The position numbers were made by a program, and so were the translations under genes. Below are positions 8,603 to 17,067 of a stretch of DNA of 64,000 nt, one piece after another (within the stretch, counting starts at the first letter, position 1; every line of letters begins with the position of its first letter). Source of the stretch: VXPQ01 sp965232485 (GTDB lineage: Bacteria > Bacteroidota > Rhodothermia > Rhodothermales > VXPQ01); assembly GCA_965232485.1 (NCBI GenBank), contig OZ246975.1:1116001-1180000 (forward strand), read 5' to 3'. Under the pieces are notes generated by a model, which had not been told where the DNA came from, did no database searches, and was given only the letters and a program-made list of their open reading frames with translations.

Positions 8603-9136
8603 TGCCAGGAATGGTTCGTAAAATCCGGGATTCAGCGGTTCCCGGCGCGTTTTTCAGGCGCAGCGCCGCACCGGGACATATTGATCGCCTGGATGAACCG
8701 CTGGCGTATAATATACCGCGAAAAACGGGTTTATCAAACAAGTTAATGAGAACATTTTGCGGGCTCCGGCGATTTTCCGGGGCGAGCGATCAGACAGCGA
8801 AGCGACGGACCATAAACAAAGCGATCTCTCGCCGGACGGTTGCCTAAAAAATTAAGGAAACGAAAATAGAGGGTTAACTAATTAAGGATGTTCTTTGTCC
8901 GGAGCCGCGCCTATGTCTCGCCCGTCTCTTTCATCCCTGCGGGGCGCATTCCACGAAATCGACGCCGACCCGGACATGCGCCCCGATCCGCTTCGCGAAA
9001 ACTTCTTTGCGTTCCGGACTCGCCAATCTTGACAATCTCGCATGAATAGCCGTACTTACAGGGCAAGGCGGGCGCCGGTTTTGCAAAATATTATCAGGAC
9101 AGGATACCCTGATTCTTCAAGCCGGTTTTTATACGC
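8603..9136. other. 534-bp intergenic region: likely operon promoter area, palindrome pair, no convincing gene
   Basis: This region lies between the start of the motor operon and tRNA-Ala. It contains an AT-rich TATAATATA stretch at about 8703-8711 that could serve as a promoter element for the minus-strand operon, and the palindrome pair at 8843-8887. A TTGACA at 9029 with TACTTA 18 bases later could be a promoter for the tRNA. A 39-codon frame (8913-9032, starting MSRPSLSSLRGAF) has reasonable codon use but no support. Nothing else seen. Confidence 0.4.
8843..8887. repeat. Paired AT-rich palindromic element, locus 1
   Basis: Two 15-bp imperfect palindromes, CCTAAAAAATTAAGG (8843-8857) and GTTAACTAATTAAGG (8873-8887), start exactly 30 bp apart. 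They match the consensus CCTTAATNATTAAGG seen as pairs at three other loci in the window (9270, 46454, 56940). Confidence 0.55.
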
Positions 9137-9212
9137 GGGGCCATAGCTCAGTTGGTAGAGCGCTACAATGGCATTGTAGAGGTCAGGGGTTCGATTCCCC
9201 TTGGCTCCACCA
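9137..9212 (+). tRNA. tRNA-Ala (anticodon GGC)
   Basis: This is a 76-nt cloverleaf with an encoded CCA end. Acceptor stem GGGGCCA pairs with TGGCTCC (one G-T wobble). The D arm is AGCTCAGTTGGTAGAGC. The anticodon stem CTACA/TGTAG closes the loop ATGGCAT, so the anticodon is GGC (alanine). The T arm is AGGGGTTCGATTCCCCT. The discriminator A is followed by CCA at 9210-9212. It is on the plus strand, between two copies of the palindrome pair. Confidence 0.97.
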
Positions 9213-9269
9213 GTTCGGCGGAATGCGCCCGCCTTCGTACCCTCGAAGAGACCCTTCCCCGTCGCCCAA

Positions 9270-9313
9270 CCTTAAAAAGTAAGGCGAGGAATTTCAGACT
9301 TAAAAAATTAAGG
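9270..9313. repeat. Paired AT-rich palindromic element, locus 2
   Basis: CCTTAAAAAGTAAGG (9270-9284) and CTTAAAAAATTAAGG (9299-9313) start 29 bp apart, just downstream of tRNA-Ala and ending 7 bp before the stop of the FAH-family gene. Read on the minus strand the spacer (TCTGAAATTCCTCG) resembles the spacer at the 46454 locus (CTGAAAATTTTGAA), so the conserved unit is longer than the palindromes alone. Confidence 0.6.
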
Positions 9314-9320
9314 CGGACCT

Positions 9321-10232
9321 TTATCGCATGGGTTCCACATGCGCCGCCTCTGGACGCCAGGCCCTGCCGACGGGCGCCCACGGAGGCGCCACTTCCTGAC
9401 GAATGCTCCCCAGCCGCTCGATTTCCAGGTCCACCACATAGCCTACCCGCAGATACTTCGGGGGCGTCATGCCCAGTCCGACGCCTTCCGGCGTACCCGT
9501 GGACAAAATATCTCCCGGGAGCAGCGTCATAAAGCGGCTCACATAGCTTATGAGAACGGACGCCGGGAAAATCATATCCCCGGTCGAACTGCGCTGCATC
9601 TCTTCGCCGTTGAGCGTAAGCCGCATGTCCAGGTTCTGTACGTCGGGAATCTCGTCCGGAGTAACGAGCGCAGGGCCTATCGGGGAAAACGTATCGCAAC
9701 TCTTCCCCTTCGCCCACTGCCCGCCTCGTTCGATCTGGTAGGCCCGTTCGGAAACATCGTTCATGATCGAATAGCCCGCCACATAGTCCAGCGCCTCGCT
9801 TTCCGAAACGTATTTCGCTCGCCGTCCTATGATCACGGCCAGTTCGATTTCCCAGTCGGTTTTTCTGGAGCCGCGCGGCAGGACGATGGGATCGAACGGC
9901 CCGCTGAGCGACGAACTCGCCTTCATGAACAACACCGGCTCCTCCGGCGCAGCCATCTTCGACTCCCTCGCATGCTTGTGGTAATTCAGTCCGACGCATA
10001 CGATCTTGCTCGGTCGAGCGACCGGCGGCGCAAGACGCTCGCCCGCATCGACCCGGGGCGCCTCGGCGGCCCGCCCCGCTTCAAGCCATGTCCGCAGCCG
10101 AGCCATGCCGCCTCCGTCGAAAAACGCTTCGTCGTAGTCGCGGGCCGCGGCGGAAGCGTCCACGCAGGTTCCGTCCGCAAGCAAAAGGCCCGGCTTTTCG
10201 GCGCCGGGCGAACCGAATCGAATGAGTCGCAT
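9321..10232 (-). CDS. Fumarylacetoacetate-hydrolase family protein, probable 2,4-diketo-3-deoxy-L-fuconate hydrolase
   Basis: This is a 303-residue protein with the FAH fold. The N-terminal region starts MRLIRFGSPGAEKPGLLL; the catalytic domain from about 75 reads IVCVGLNYHKHARES, then PVLFMKASSSLSGPFDPI, the metal-ligand stretch DWEIELAVIIG, GYSIMNDVSERAYQ, the KGKSCDTFSPIGPALVT motif and ILSTGTPEGVGLGMTPP. This subfamily includes ureidoglycolate lyase and 2,4-diketo-3-deoxy-L-fuconate hydrolase; the latter cleaves the product of the SDR encoded 27 nt upstream into pyruvate and lactate. Substrate is inferred from that pairing. The C-terminal 15-20 residues are longer than usual. Confidence 0.85.
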   Translation of the reverse strand: MRLIRFGSPGAEKPGLLLADGTCVDASAAARDYDEAFFDGGGMARLRTWLEAGRAAEAPRVDAGERLAPPVARPSKIVCVGLNYHKHARESKMAAPEEPVLFMKASSSLSGPFDPIVLPRGSRKTDWEIELAVIIGRRAKYVSESEALDYVAGYSIMNDVSERAYQIERGGQWAKGKSCDTFSPIGPALVTPDEIPDVQNLDMRLTLNGEEMQRSSTGDMIFPASVLISYVSRFMTLLPGDILSTGTPEGVGLGMTPPKYLRVGYVVDLEIERLGSIRQEVAPPWAPVGRAWRPEAAHVEPMR

Positions 10233-10259
10233 GGAATAAGAATAGCGGATTCGTATGGA

Positions 10260-11066
10260 TCAAGGGCGCAGTGAAATGGAGCCCCCGTCTATGGGGAAAA
10301 GCGAGCCGGTCACGAAGGACGCCTCATCCGAGCACAGGTACAGCGCGAGGGCCGACACTTCTTCCGGGGTCCCCATCCGGCCCATAGGCTGCGCCGCCGC
10401 AAGCCGGTCGTACGCTTCCTGTTCCCGGCCCGGATAATTCCGGGCGAGATACCCGTCCACGAACGGGGTATGAATGCGCGCCGGGGCAATGGCGTTGCAC
10501 CGAATGCCCTCCCGCACATAATCGCAGGCCACCGAAAGCGTCATGGCGAGCACGGCGCCCTTGCTCATGGAATAGGCAAACCGATCCGGAATGCCGATAA
10601 CCGACACCGTCGAAGCCATGTTCGCGATGGCGCCGCCCCGCCCGAGCATGCCCTGCACCGCGGCCCGAAGGCAATGGTACGCGCCCTTGACGTTGACCTG
10701 GTACACCCGGTCGAAATCCTCTTCGGACGTCGTCGCCGCGGCGCCCACATGGGACACGCCCGCATTGTTGAAAAGGACATCCGGCGGGCCCATATCCGCG
10801 GCGACGGCCCGAAAGGTTTCGCGCACCGCCTCGCCGTCGGCCACGTTGCAGGCGTAAAAAATCGCCGACGGCCCGATATCGGCGGCCAGCGCCTGCCCGG
10901 CTTCCTCGTTTACGTCCAGCAACGCGAGGCAGGCGCCTTCCCGCGCAAACAACTCCGCCGTGGCCTTGCCGATCCCCGAAGCGGCTCCGGTCACTACGGC
11001 GGTGCGGCCCGCAAGCCGTCCGCCCTCGCGCATGTCAGAAGCAGGCGAATGCATAACCGGATTCAT
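10260..11066 (-). CDS. SDR-family NAD(P)-dependent dehydrogenase, probable 2-keto-3-deoxy-L-fuconate dehydrogenase
   Basis: This is a 268-residue classical short-chain dehydrogenase: cofactor motif TGAASGIGKA at about 26-35, NNAG, the catalytic YSMSK, and C-terminal GRMGTPEEVSALALYLCSDEAS then PIDGGS. The insert PARIHTPFVDGYLARNYPGREQE is typical of the L-fucose/rhamnose-pathway subgroup I know from Bacteroidota. The ATG at 11066 overlaps the sulfatase stop by 4 nt (ATGA), so the two are translationally coupled; the longer frame is a shadow of the sulfatase. Likely oxidises 2-keto-3-deoxy-L-fuconate for the FAH hydrolase downstream. Exact sugar acid is inference. Confidence 0.85.
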   Translation of the reverse strand: MNPVMHSPASDMREGGRLAGRTAVVTGAASGIGKATAELFAREGACLALLDVNEEAGQALAADIGPSAIFYACNVADGEAVRETFRAVAADMGPPDVLFNNAGVSHVGAAATTSEEDFDRVYQVNVKGAYHCLRAAVQGMLGRGGAIANMASTVSVIGIPDRFAYSMSKGAVLAMTLSVACDYVREGIRCNAIAPARIHTPFVDGYLARNYPGREQEAYDRLAAAQPMGRMGTPEEVSALALYLCSDEASFVTGSLFPIDGGSISLRP

Positions 11067-12541
11067 TCTTCGATGAGCGCGTCGAGCTGGATGGGCCAGG
11101 GATTCAGCCCCGCCCGATGCTCCGCCACGCGCGCCATAATCTCTTCCAATACCTCCGGGCGCTCCGCGGATAAATCGAATCGCTCGGCCGGATCGTGCTC
11201 CAGATGATTCAGGATGGGCGGATCGCGCGGCGCGGGATCGTCCCCGACGTAGGCCCGCTGCGTGATAAAATGGGCTTTCCAGGGACCCACGCGCGCGGCG
11301 AAAATGCGCGTACCCCGGTAATACAGAATCATGTCGTGCGCCTCCTCGTCGCTGCCCCGGAGGATATGCCCGATATCCATCCCGTCTATGACCCGATCGT
11401 CCGGAACCGGCGCGCCCGCCATGCCCAGCGCCGTGGGAAACACATCCATGGCCGTCACCAGCGCCGAATTGACCACCCCCTCCGGGATCATGCCGGGGCG
11501 CCACGCCAATGCAGGCACCCGCATGCCGCCCTCGTACGTGGTGCCCTTTCCGTCTCGCAAAAGCCCCGCCGATCCGCCGTGCGTCCGGAAAATCAGCCAG
11601 GGGCCGTTGTCGCTCGTAAAGAAAACGAGCGTGTTCTCCGCAATGCCCTCTTCTTCGAGCGTTTTCATGATCTGCCCCACGCTCCAGTCGATCTCTTCAA
11701 TCACGTCTCCATAGAGGCCCGCCTTGCTGCGTCCGGCGAACGCGGCGCTGCGAAAAAGCGGCGTGTGCGGCATGCTGTGCGCCAGATACAGGAAAAACGG
11801 CTCGGCGGCATGGTCCTTAATGAAAGCCACCGCCTCCTGCGTATACCGGCGGGTAATGGTTTCCTGATCGACCGGGCGCTCAATGATTTCCGTATCGCGC
11901 AGGAGCGGCACGTTCCAGTATTCGGATTTGGGGTCCCAGAAAATTTCCTGCCATTCGCCGCCTGCGACGCGGTCCATGTCGTTGGAATAGGGAATCCCGT
12001 AATACGAATCAAATCCGTGATTGGTGGGCAAAAACGGTTTGAGGTGGCCAAGATGCCACTTGCCCACCATGCCGGTCGCATACCCAACGCCCCGGAGCGC
12101 TTCGGCGATCGTAATTTCGCGATCCGGCAAACCGAGCCGGGAATCCGGAAAAAAGACCCGGCGACGGTCGCTGACCATCCCGCTCCGGATCGGCAGGCGG
12201 CCGGTAAGCAGCGCAGCCCGGCTGGGCGTACACACCGAAGCGCCCACGTAAAACTGGGTGAATTTCATTCCCTCCGCCGCCATGCGGTCCAGATTGGGCG
12301 TACGGATGGTCGGATGTCCGTATGCGCCGATATCGCCGTAGCCGAGGTCGTCCGCAAAGATGAGCACCAGGTTCGGGGGACGATCCTCCTGCGCCGCCGC
12401 CGGGGCGCAGGCAAACGCCGTCAGCGCGGCGAGCAACGCGGCGCAGGCGGAAACGCGGGCGAAAGCGGCGGGGCGACGAAACGCCGACCGCGCCGCGCAA
12501 AGGATAGCGTACAACTTCAAAGCAACGGGGCTGATATTCAT
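11063..12541 (-). CDS. Type I sulfatase (arylsulfatase family), secreted
   Basis: This is a 492-residue protein with an N-terminal signal region (hydrophobic stretch about 30-48, ending APAAAQE). The alkaline-phosphatase-like fold starts at 56 with NLVLIFADDLGYGDIGAYG (metal-binding DD). The formylglycine motif C104-T-P-S-R followed by AALLTGR marks a type I sulfatase needing a maturase. GKWHLGH and FFTSDNGPW metal motifs follow. The ATG at 12541 is chosen because the hydrophobic signal follows it directly. Neighbours (aldolase, SDR, FAH, glycoside hydrolase, sugar porter) point to desulfation of a sulfated polysaccharide, possibly fucose-rich, outside the cytoplasm. Confidence 0.9.
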   Translation of the reverse strand: MNISPVALKLYAILCAARSAFRRPAAFARVSACAALLAALTAFACAPAAAQEDRPPNLVLIFADDLGYGDIGAYGHPTIRTPNLDRMAAEGMKFTQFYVGASVCTPSRAALLTGRLPIRSGMVSDRRRVFFPDSRLGLPDREITIAEALRGVGYATGMVGKWHLGHLKPFLPTNHGFDSYYGIPYSNDMDRVAGGEWQEIFWDPKSEYWNVPLLRDTEIIERPVDQETITRRYTQEAVAFIKDHAAEPFFLYLAHSMPHTPLFRSAAFAGRSKAGLYGDVIEEIDWSVGQIMKTLEEEGIAENTLVFFTSDNGPWLIFRTHGGSAGLLRDGKGTTYEGGMRVPALAWRPGMIPEGVVNSALVTAMDVFPTALGMAGAPVPDDRVIDGMDIGHILRGSDEEAHDMILYYRGTRIFAARVGPWKAHFITQRAYVGDDPAPRDPPILNHLEHDPAERFDLSAERPEVLEEIMARVAEHRAGLNPWPIQLDALIEE

Positions 12542-12680
12542 AACTTGGCTGTGTTCAGGTTCGTTTAGCCATACGATTCCGGGTCGCGAACGCGCCTGTC
12601 CGGGCTGTTTTCCGGCGCAATGGCGCGAGGCGAACAAGGCGCTCTGCATATTCTGCAAGATACATTCCGTACGATCCGCC

Positions 12681-13340
12681 CTATAGCTCTTGTTTCGCTT
12701 CCGCCACGCTCCGGCAAAGTATGCGGGCGTTTTCCGTCAATTTGCCGAAGTCGCCTTCCGCAATGGCTTGCTTGTCCAGCAAGGAAGACCCCACGCCGAC
12801 GGCCACGGCGCCGGCGCGGATCCAGTCGCCCGCATTCTCTGGAGAGACGCCGCCGGTGGGCATCAATTTCAGGTGCGGCATGGGCGCCAGCGTCGCCTTG
12901 AAATACGGTATTCCCACCACGCCGGACGGAAACACCTTGACCACATCGGCGCCGGCCTCGGTGGCTTCGAGTATTTCCGTGGGGGAAAATGCGCCCGGCA
13001 TGACCGGCGCGCCCCGTTCGTGCGCAGCGCGAATGATTTCCTTCCTGAAAACCGGACTCACCACATAGCGCGCCCCGGCGTCGATGGCCCGCCGAACGTC
13101 CGCGGCGTCCAGCGCGGAACCCACCCCGATCTCCACATCGGACAGGGTGGCGGCGACCTCGCCAATGGCCTGCAAGGCGCCCGGCGTCGTCAAGGTGATT
13201 TCGATGGCGGCAACCCCGCCGTCCCGAATCGCCTCCACGACGCGGAGCACATGCGCGGCGTCCGGCAACCGAACCACCGCCACCACGCCGGAGGCAAGGA
13301 TGCGCTGGAGAACCGCTTCACGAGAAGAAACGACAGACAT
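12681..13340 (-). CDS. KDPG/KHG aldolase (bifunctional 2-keto-3-deoxy-phosphogluconate / 4-hydroxy-2-oxoglutarate aldolase type)
   Basis: This is a 219-residue class I aldolase: AVVRLPDA near 21-28, IEITLTTPGA with catalytic E47, ALDAADVRRAIDAGARYVVSPVF, PGAFSPTEILEATEAGADVVKVFPS with the Schiff-base lysine K135, and MPTGGVSPENAGDWI. The ATG at 13340 gives the family's usual length; the upstream extension is non-conserved. It would split a 2-keto-3-deoxy (phospho)sugar acid into pyruvate and an aldehyde. It lies upstream of the sulfatase by 139 bases in the same direction. Confidence 0.9.
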   Translation of the reverse strand: MSVVSSREAVLQRILASGVVAVVRLPDAAHVLRVVEAIRDGGVAAIEITLTTPGALQAIGEVAATLSDVEIGVGSALDAADVRRAIDAGARYVVSPVFRKEIIRAAHERGAPVMPGAFSPTEILEATEAGADVVKVFPSGVVGIPYFKATLAPMPHLKLMPTGGVSPENAGDWIRAGAVAVGVGSSLLDKQAIAEGDFGKLTENARILCRSVAEAKQEL

Positions 13341-13552
13341 TGCGGCGCGGCGTTGTTTGTTTTGGGGACGTTTATTTCGGGAAATCGAGCGCGAATGGCC
13401 AACAGGCGCAACGCAAAAGCCAAGATACGACCTTGCGGCGGGAACCGGAAGAAGCGTTCCAGTATCCTTCGGAAGCAAATCGGTTCGGATTCGACGGCGA
13501 AGCGACGTTCATTGGCGACTTGCAGAGTACGTTACAACAACCTGGACAGGCG

Positions 13553-16500
13553 CTACGCCTGCAACCCGGGCGTCAGGGCTACCTCAATCTTGCGCAGAAC
13601 GCCTTCGCGGCGAAACAGGCTTTCGCTGGACGCGCGATCCAGCGAAAGGCCATCCAGTCGACGAACCGCGCCGTCCCGATCTGTAACCCGGACGCCGGAC
13701 TTCGAAGCCACGCGGTATGCAACAGGCGTCTGACACCAGGTGAACGCCAGCATATCCGGCAGCAGGTCCAGCGTCCGGAGGCGTCCCTCTGTATCGCGCC
13801 AGCTGAATTCGGCGGGGCGCGTCAAAAATTCGTCGCGGCGCAACAACGTGGGACGGAAATGGACCCTGCCCTCCCGAACGATTACGCCCAGTTCGCCCCA
13901 GCGACACAAAATATCTTCCTTTACCTGCCCTGTCATACCCGGTTGCTGCGCGCCCGCATGCGCCGGGGTATGGGAATACGGATCGGAAGGAAAGGCCCCG
14001 AACTGCTCCGGCGTTCTGTGCATGCCCAGGCCGCTGCGAATGGCGTAATAGCGCTCGGCCAGCCCGCGCCGCACCGCCTCGTCCTCCCCGGCGTCCTCCG
14101 CAGCGCGAAAGCACTCCAGCACGGCGAGCAACAATTTGGACGTCATGTGCCAGTAGACGCTGCCCAACCCCTCGTATCCGTAGAACGTGCCGGAGCGTCC
14201 GGTGTACGAACGATGGTCGAACGTCTCCTCGAACAGGGCCAGCGCCGCCTCGCCATCCTGCTCGACAGCCCGGGCGTATCCCTCTTCCTGCTGCAAAACG
14301 TTCAGGACGGCTTGTACGGAATCCGCATTGCGGAAGGCGCCATGAAAATGCCACCCTCCCTCTTCGTCTGGCAGGATCAATCGGCGATCTCCCGCGCTCG
14401 CCATCGTCCGCAGAAGCGGGATTTCCTCCACGCGACCCGGCTCGATCCGGTTCTTTTCGAGGAACCGGGGCAGCGTACGATCGGGGTAGAGGAGGTACGT
14501 GTTTCGCCGCGGGCAATACAACGGCCCGGCCCGCATCGCGGACAATACTTCGAGCGCCTCCCGGCCCGAAAGCGTTCCGGCGCTGAGCACGGCCACCTGC
14601 CCCTCCAGCATTTCGTACATGGACCGAAGCCGGACGGCGTTCCCGGACGAAACCGACAGCAGGTTGTAGGCATGGAAAAGACCATCCGGGCGACGCGCAG
14701 CACGGATGCTGTGTTTGGCGAACGCGGCGGCGCGGGCCAGCAGCGTCAGCACGGCATCGCGTCGCACGGCCTGCGTCCCGCCCGAAAATCCCTGTTCGTA
14801 AATCCTCTCCCGGTATGCGCTCCCGGCCTCGCCCAGCGCATCCATTGCCTTTTTCCGATCCTCGTCGGTCCAGGGGCCGGAGGCAAGATGTTGGCGCCGA
14901 CCCAGCGCGGCGGAAATCGCCTCCGCAAAACCGGCCACTTCTTCGGAAACGTTCAACGTTTCGCGCGGCGACCCGGCGAACAGATCGGCGACCAGACGCA
15001 CGAACCGGTGCAGATAACACAGCGTAACCATGGATACGCCGTACCCCACGAGGGCATTGTTCGCATCGTTCCACTCGGGGCGTTGCGTATTCATCCAGAT
15101 TCCGCCCTCCGGAACGAAGTTGGTTAGCCGCGCCAGGATCGCGACAAGCAATTTTTCGGCCAGATTCGCCAGATACGGGTTGCCGTCGGCGTCCGGAACA
15201 AGTTTTCCGTCTCCTCCGATCTCTGCCGCGCGGCGAGAGGAATCTTTGGCCGCCGCAAAATCGAAATCAATGGTTTCATGGGGGTTTTCGAGCAGCGCGC
15301 GATACGGTCGAATGCGGTACGGCACGTCGGCATAGGCAAATATCTTCCGGTCCAGAAAAGCCTCCAACTGGCCCGGATGGTGCGCGCGAGAGCATTCAAG
15401 CAGTTTGAGCAAATAGGCGATTTGATGGTCTCCCCAGTAGCCGATATACGACCACGGATCGTTGGGGTCGAGTACTTCCCAGTCTATGCCGTCCTGGGTC
15501 AGGCGATAGGGATTGTACCCGTCGGGCGTCGACGCATTGACGAACGCGCATATCATGCTTTCGACATAATCCGGCCAGGAAAAGGCCAGCGCCTCCCAGT
15601 TCTGGAAAATGTCTCGCCAGTTGCCCTCGTAGGCGATTTTTCGGGAACCGTCCTCGTTGTGCGTATCGATGGCGAAGCGGTTCCACGGACGGCTTGGATC
15701 GCCGTGGCGGCGCCCGAACGTAAGCGGCAGATATTCGCGGCACAACCGCTCCAGCTGCGGATCGCCCAGAGCGGCGGCGTCCGCAAGCAACCGGGAGGGG
15801 GATGTCTGATCGGCAAGGTCCGCAATCCACGCCGCGTGGCGGTCCGCCACCCGACGGTTGCGGCGGCGCAAAAACGTCGTCAGTTCGGAGCGAGATACGC
15901 GGCCATTGTCCACAAATACCCCGCCCCGCATCACATTGAACATCACATGCGAAAAATGCCGCGCCGCCATCATGGGTTCGGCGGTCTGCTGCATGCCGTC
16001 CGCGGCGGCCACGAGGCGGACCAGGCGTTCGCTCCCTTCCCGGATATCCTGTTCTATCCGAGCGGCCATGTCCGTCTCGCCCCGAAAATGCTTGTTCAGC
16101 AAGGCCCGCAGCGCAACCACCCGATCCGGCCCCAACCCGACGTCTGCCGCCACATGCCAGACGCGCTCGGCGTCCGGCGGCGCCTCAAAGGTCGCCTGCA
16201 CGAAAAAGGCTCCCCGCGCGCCCCGGACGTCCTGCTCCTGCTCCACGGCCATGCCCCGTCGAAAACGATCCAGTTGCGCCTCGGACAACAAGTGCGCCTC
16301 GGCCTCCAGCCCCACCGACCACGCCGCCGTCGCCCGGAGCGCCTCGCTGGGTTCGGGTTTGTCCACCGGAATGGAACTCAGCGCGAACAGCGCCGGACCC
16401 GCCGGGCCATACCATTCGCTTTTCTTGTAGGCGTTCACCAGGTTGCTGCGGTCGGTCTGCATGACCTGGGGAACCCCGTAGGGCATAATATTCAGCAGCC

Positions 16501-17065
16501 CGTCCAGCGCCCGCACGCGAACCGGCCCGGAACCGGCGTTGCGAAGCGACGAACGTTTGACGAACCCGAATTGCTGGCTGACGGCCCAGGCGCAGACAAA
16601 AACAAGTCCAAGGTCAAGATTGATTTCCTCGTACCGAATCTGGTTCCCGTACACGCTCTTGTACAGATTCCGCTCAATAGCGTACGCGCCCTCGCACCGG
16701 TCCGACAACGGCTCCCACAAGGCATATCCGTCCGGACGCTCCACCAGAAAGAGGGTCTTTCCGCCCACCTGACCCTGCGCATCGTGAATCTTGTCGTCCG
16801 TGCAATACGGAAAAAGCGCTTGTTCGGCGGTTCCCCGGCCAGCGGTCAACGCTCCGTTACTCGAAGCGAACAGCCAATGATCGCCGTCGCTGACCATCGA
16901 CATGAAAAAAGGCGGCAATCGGTCGCACCGCCCGATCTTGTAGAACGTCTCGCCGTCCAGCTCGACGAAACCGCCCGTAACCGGACCATCTGCATGCCGC
17001 GCGGGAACGTCCCCCACGAAAACGGGCACGCCGCCGGATCTGCCATTCCCGCTGGATGCGCCCAC
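13553..17065 (-). CDS. Very large cytosolic protein of unknown family in a glycan-utilisation cluster ((alpha/alpha)-type fold suspected)
   Basis: This is a 1170-residue protein without a signal peptide, starting at GTG 17065, 2 nt after the stop of the GH gene. The first 350 residues are beta-rich. The middle and end are helical with aromatic/acidic motifs common in (alpha/alpha)6 glycosidases and phosphorylases: YEGNWRDIFQNWEALAFSWP, DGIDWEVLDPNDPWSYIGYW, IWMNTQRPEWNDANNALVGYG, GTFYGYEGLGSVYWHMTSKL. I do not recognise a named GH family. The organisation (N-terminal beta domain, helical domain) recalls GH94-like proteins but catalytic residues cannot be assigned. Context makes a carbohydrate substrate likely. 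Confidence 0.7.
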   Translation of the reverse strand: MGASSGNGRSGGVPVFVGDVPARHADGPVTGGFVELDGETFYKIGRCDRLPPFFMSMVSDGDHWLFASSNGALTAGRGTAEQALFPYCTDDKIHDAQGQVGGKTLFLVERPDGYALWEPLSDRCEGAYAIERNLYKSVYGNQIRYEEINLDLGLVFVCAWAVSQQFGFVKRSSLRNAGSGPVRVRALDGLLNIMPYGVPQVMQTDRSNLVNAYKKSEWYGPAGPALFALSSIPVDKPEPSEALRATAAWSVGLEAEAHLLSEAQLDRFRRGMAVEQEQDVRGARGAFFVQATFEAPPDAERVWHVAADVGLGPDRVVALRALLNKHFRGETDMAARIEQDIREGSERLVRLVAAADGMQQTAEPMMAARHFSHVMFNVMRGGVFVDNGRVSRSELTTFLRRRNRRVADRHAAWIADLADQTSPSRLLADAAALGDPQLERLCREYLPLTFGRRHGDPSRPWNRFAIDTHNEDGSRKIAYEGNWRDIFQNWEALAFSWPDYVESMICAFVNASTPDGYNPYRLTQDGIDWEVLDPNDPWSYIGYWGDHQIAYLLKLLECSRAHHPGQLEAFLDRKIFAYADVPYRIRPYRALLENPHETIDFDFAAAKDSSRRAAEIGGDGKLVPDADGNPYLANLAEKLLVAILARLTNFVPEGGIWMNTQRPEWNDANNALVGYGVSMVTLCYLHRFVRLVADLFAGSPRETLNVSEEVAGFAEAISAALGRRQHLASGPWTDEDRKKAMDALGEAGSAYRERIYEQGFSGGTQAVRRDAVLTLLARAAAFAKHSIRAARRPDGLFHAYNLLSVSSGNAVRLRSMYEMLEGQVAVLSAGTLSGREALEVLSAMRAGPLYCPRRNTYLLYPDRTLPRFLEKNRIEPGRVEEIPLLRTMASAGDRRLILPDEEGGWHFHGAFRNADSVQAVLNVLQQEEGYARAVEQDGEAALALFEETFDHRSYTGRSGTFYGYEGLGSVYWHMTSKLLLAVLECFRAAEDAGEDEAVRRGLAERYYAIRSGLGMHRTPEQFGAFPSDPYSHTPAHAGAQQPGMTGQVKEDILCRWGELGVIVREGRVHFRPTLLRRDEFLTRPAEFSWRDTEGRLRTLDLLPDMLAFTWCQTPVAYRVASKSGVRVTDRDGAVRRLDGLSLDRASSESLFRREGVLRKIEVALTPGLQA

Positions 17066-17067
17066 GA

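Noticed and set aside
8913..9032. 39-codon plus-strand ORF (MSRPSLSSLRGAFHE...)
   Set aside because: Plausible composition but no homologous family recognised, no ribosome-binding site, and the overlapping 54-codon frame is equally open. Kept only as a note in the intergenic entry.
9152..9532. Plus-strand ORF overlapping tRNA-Ala
   Set aside because: It starts inside the tRNA and runs antisense to the FAH-family gene.
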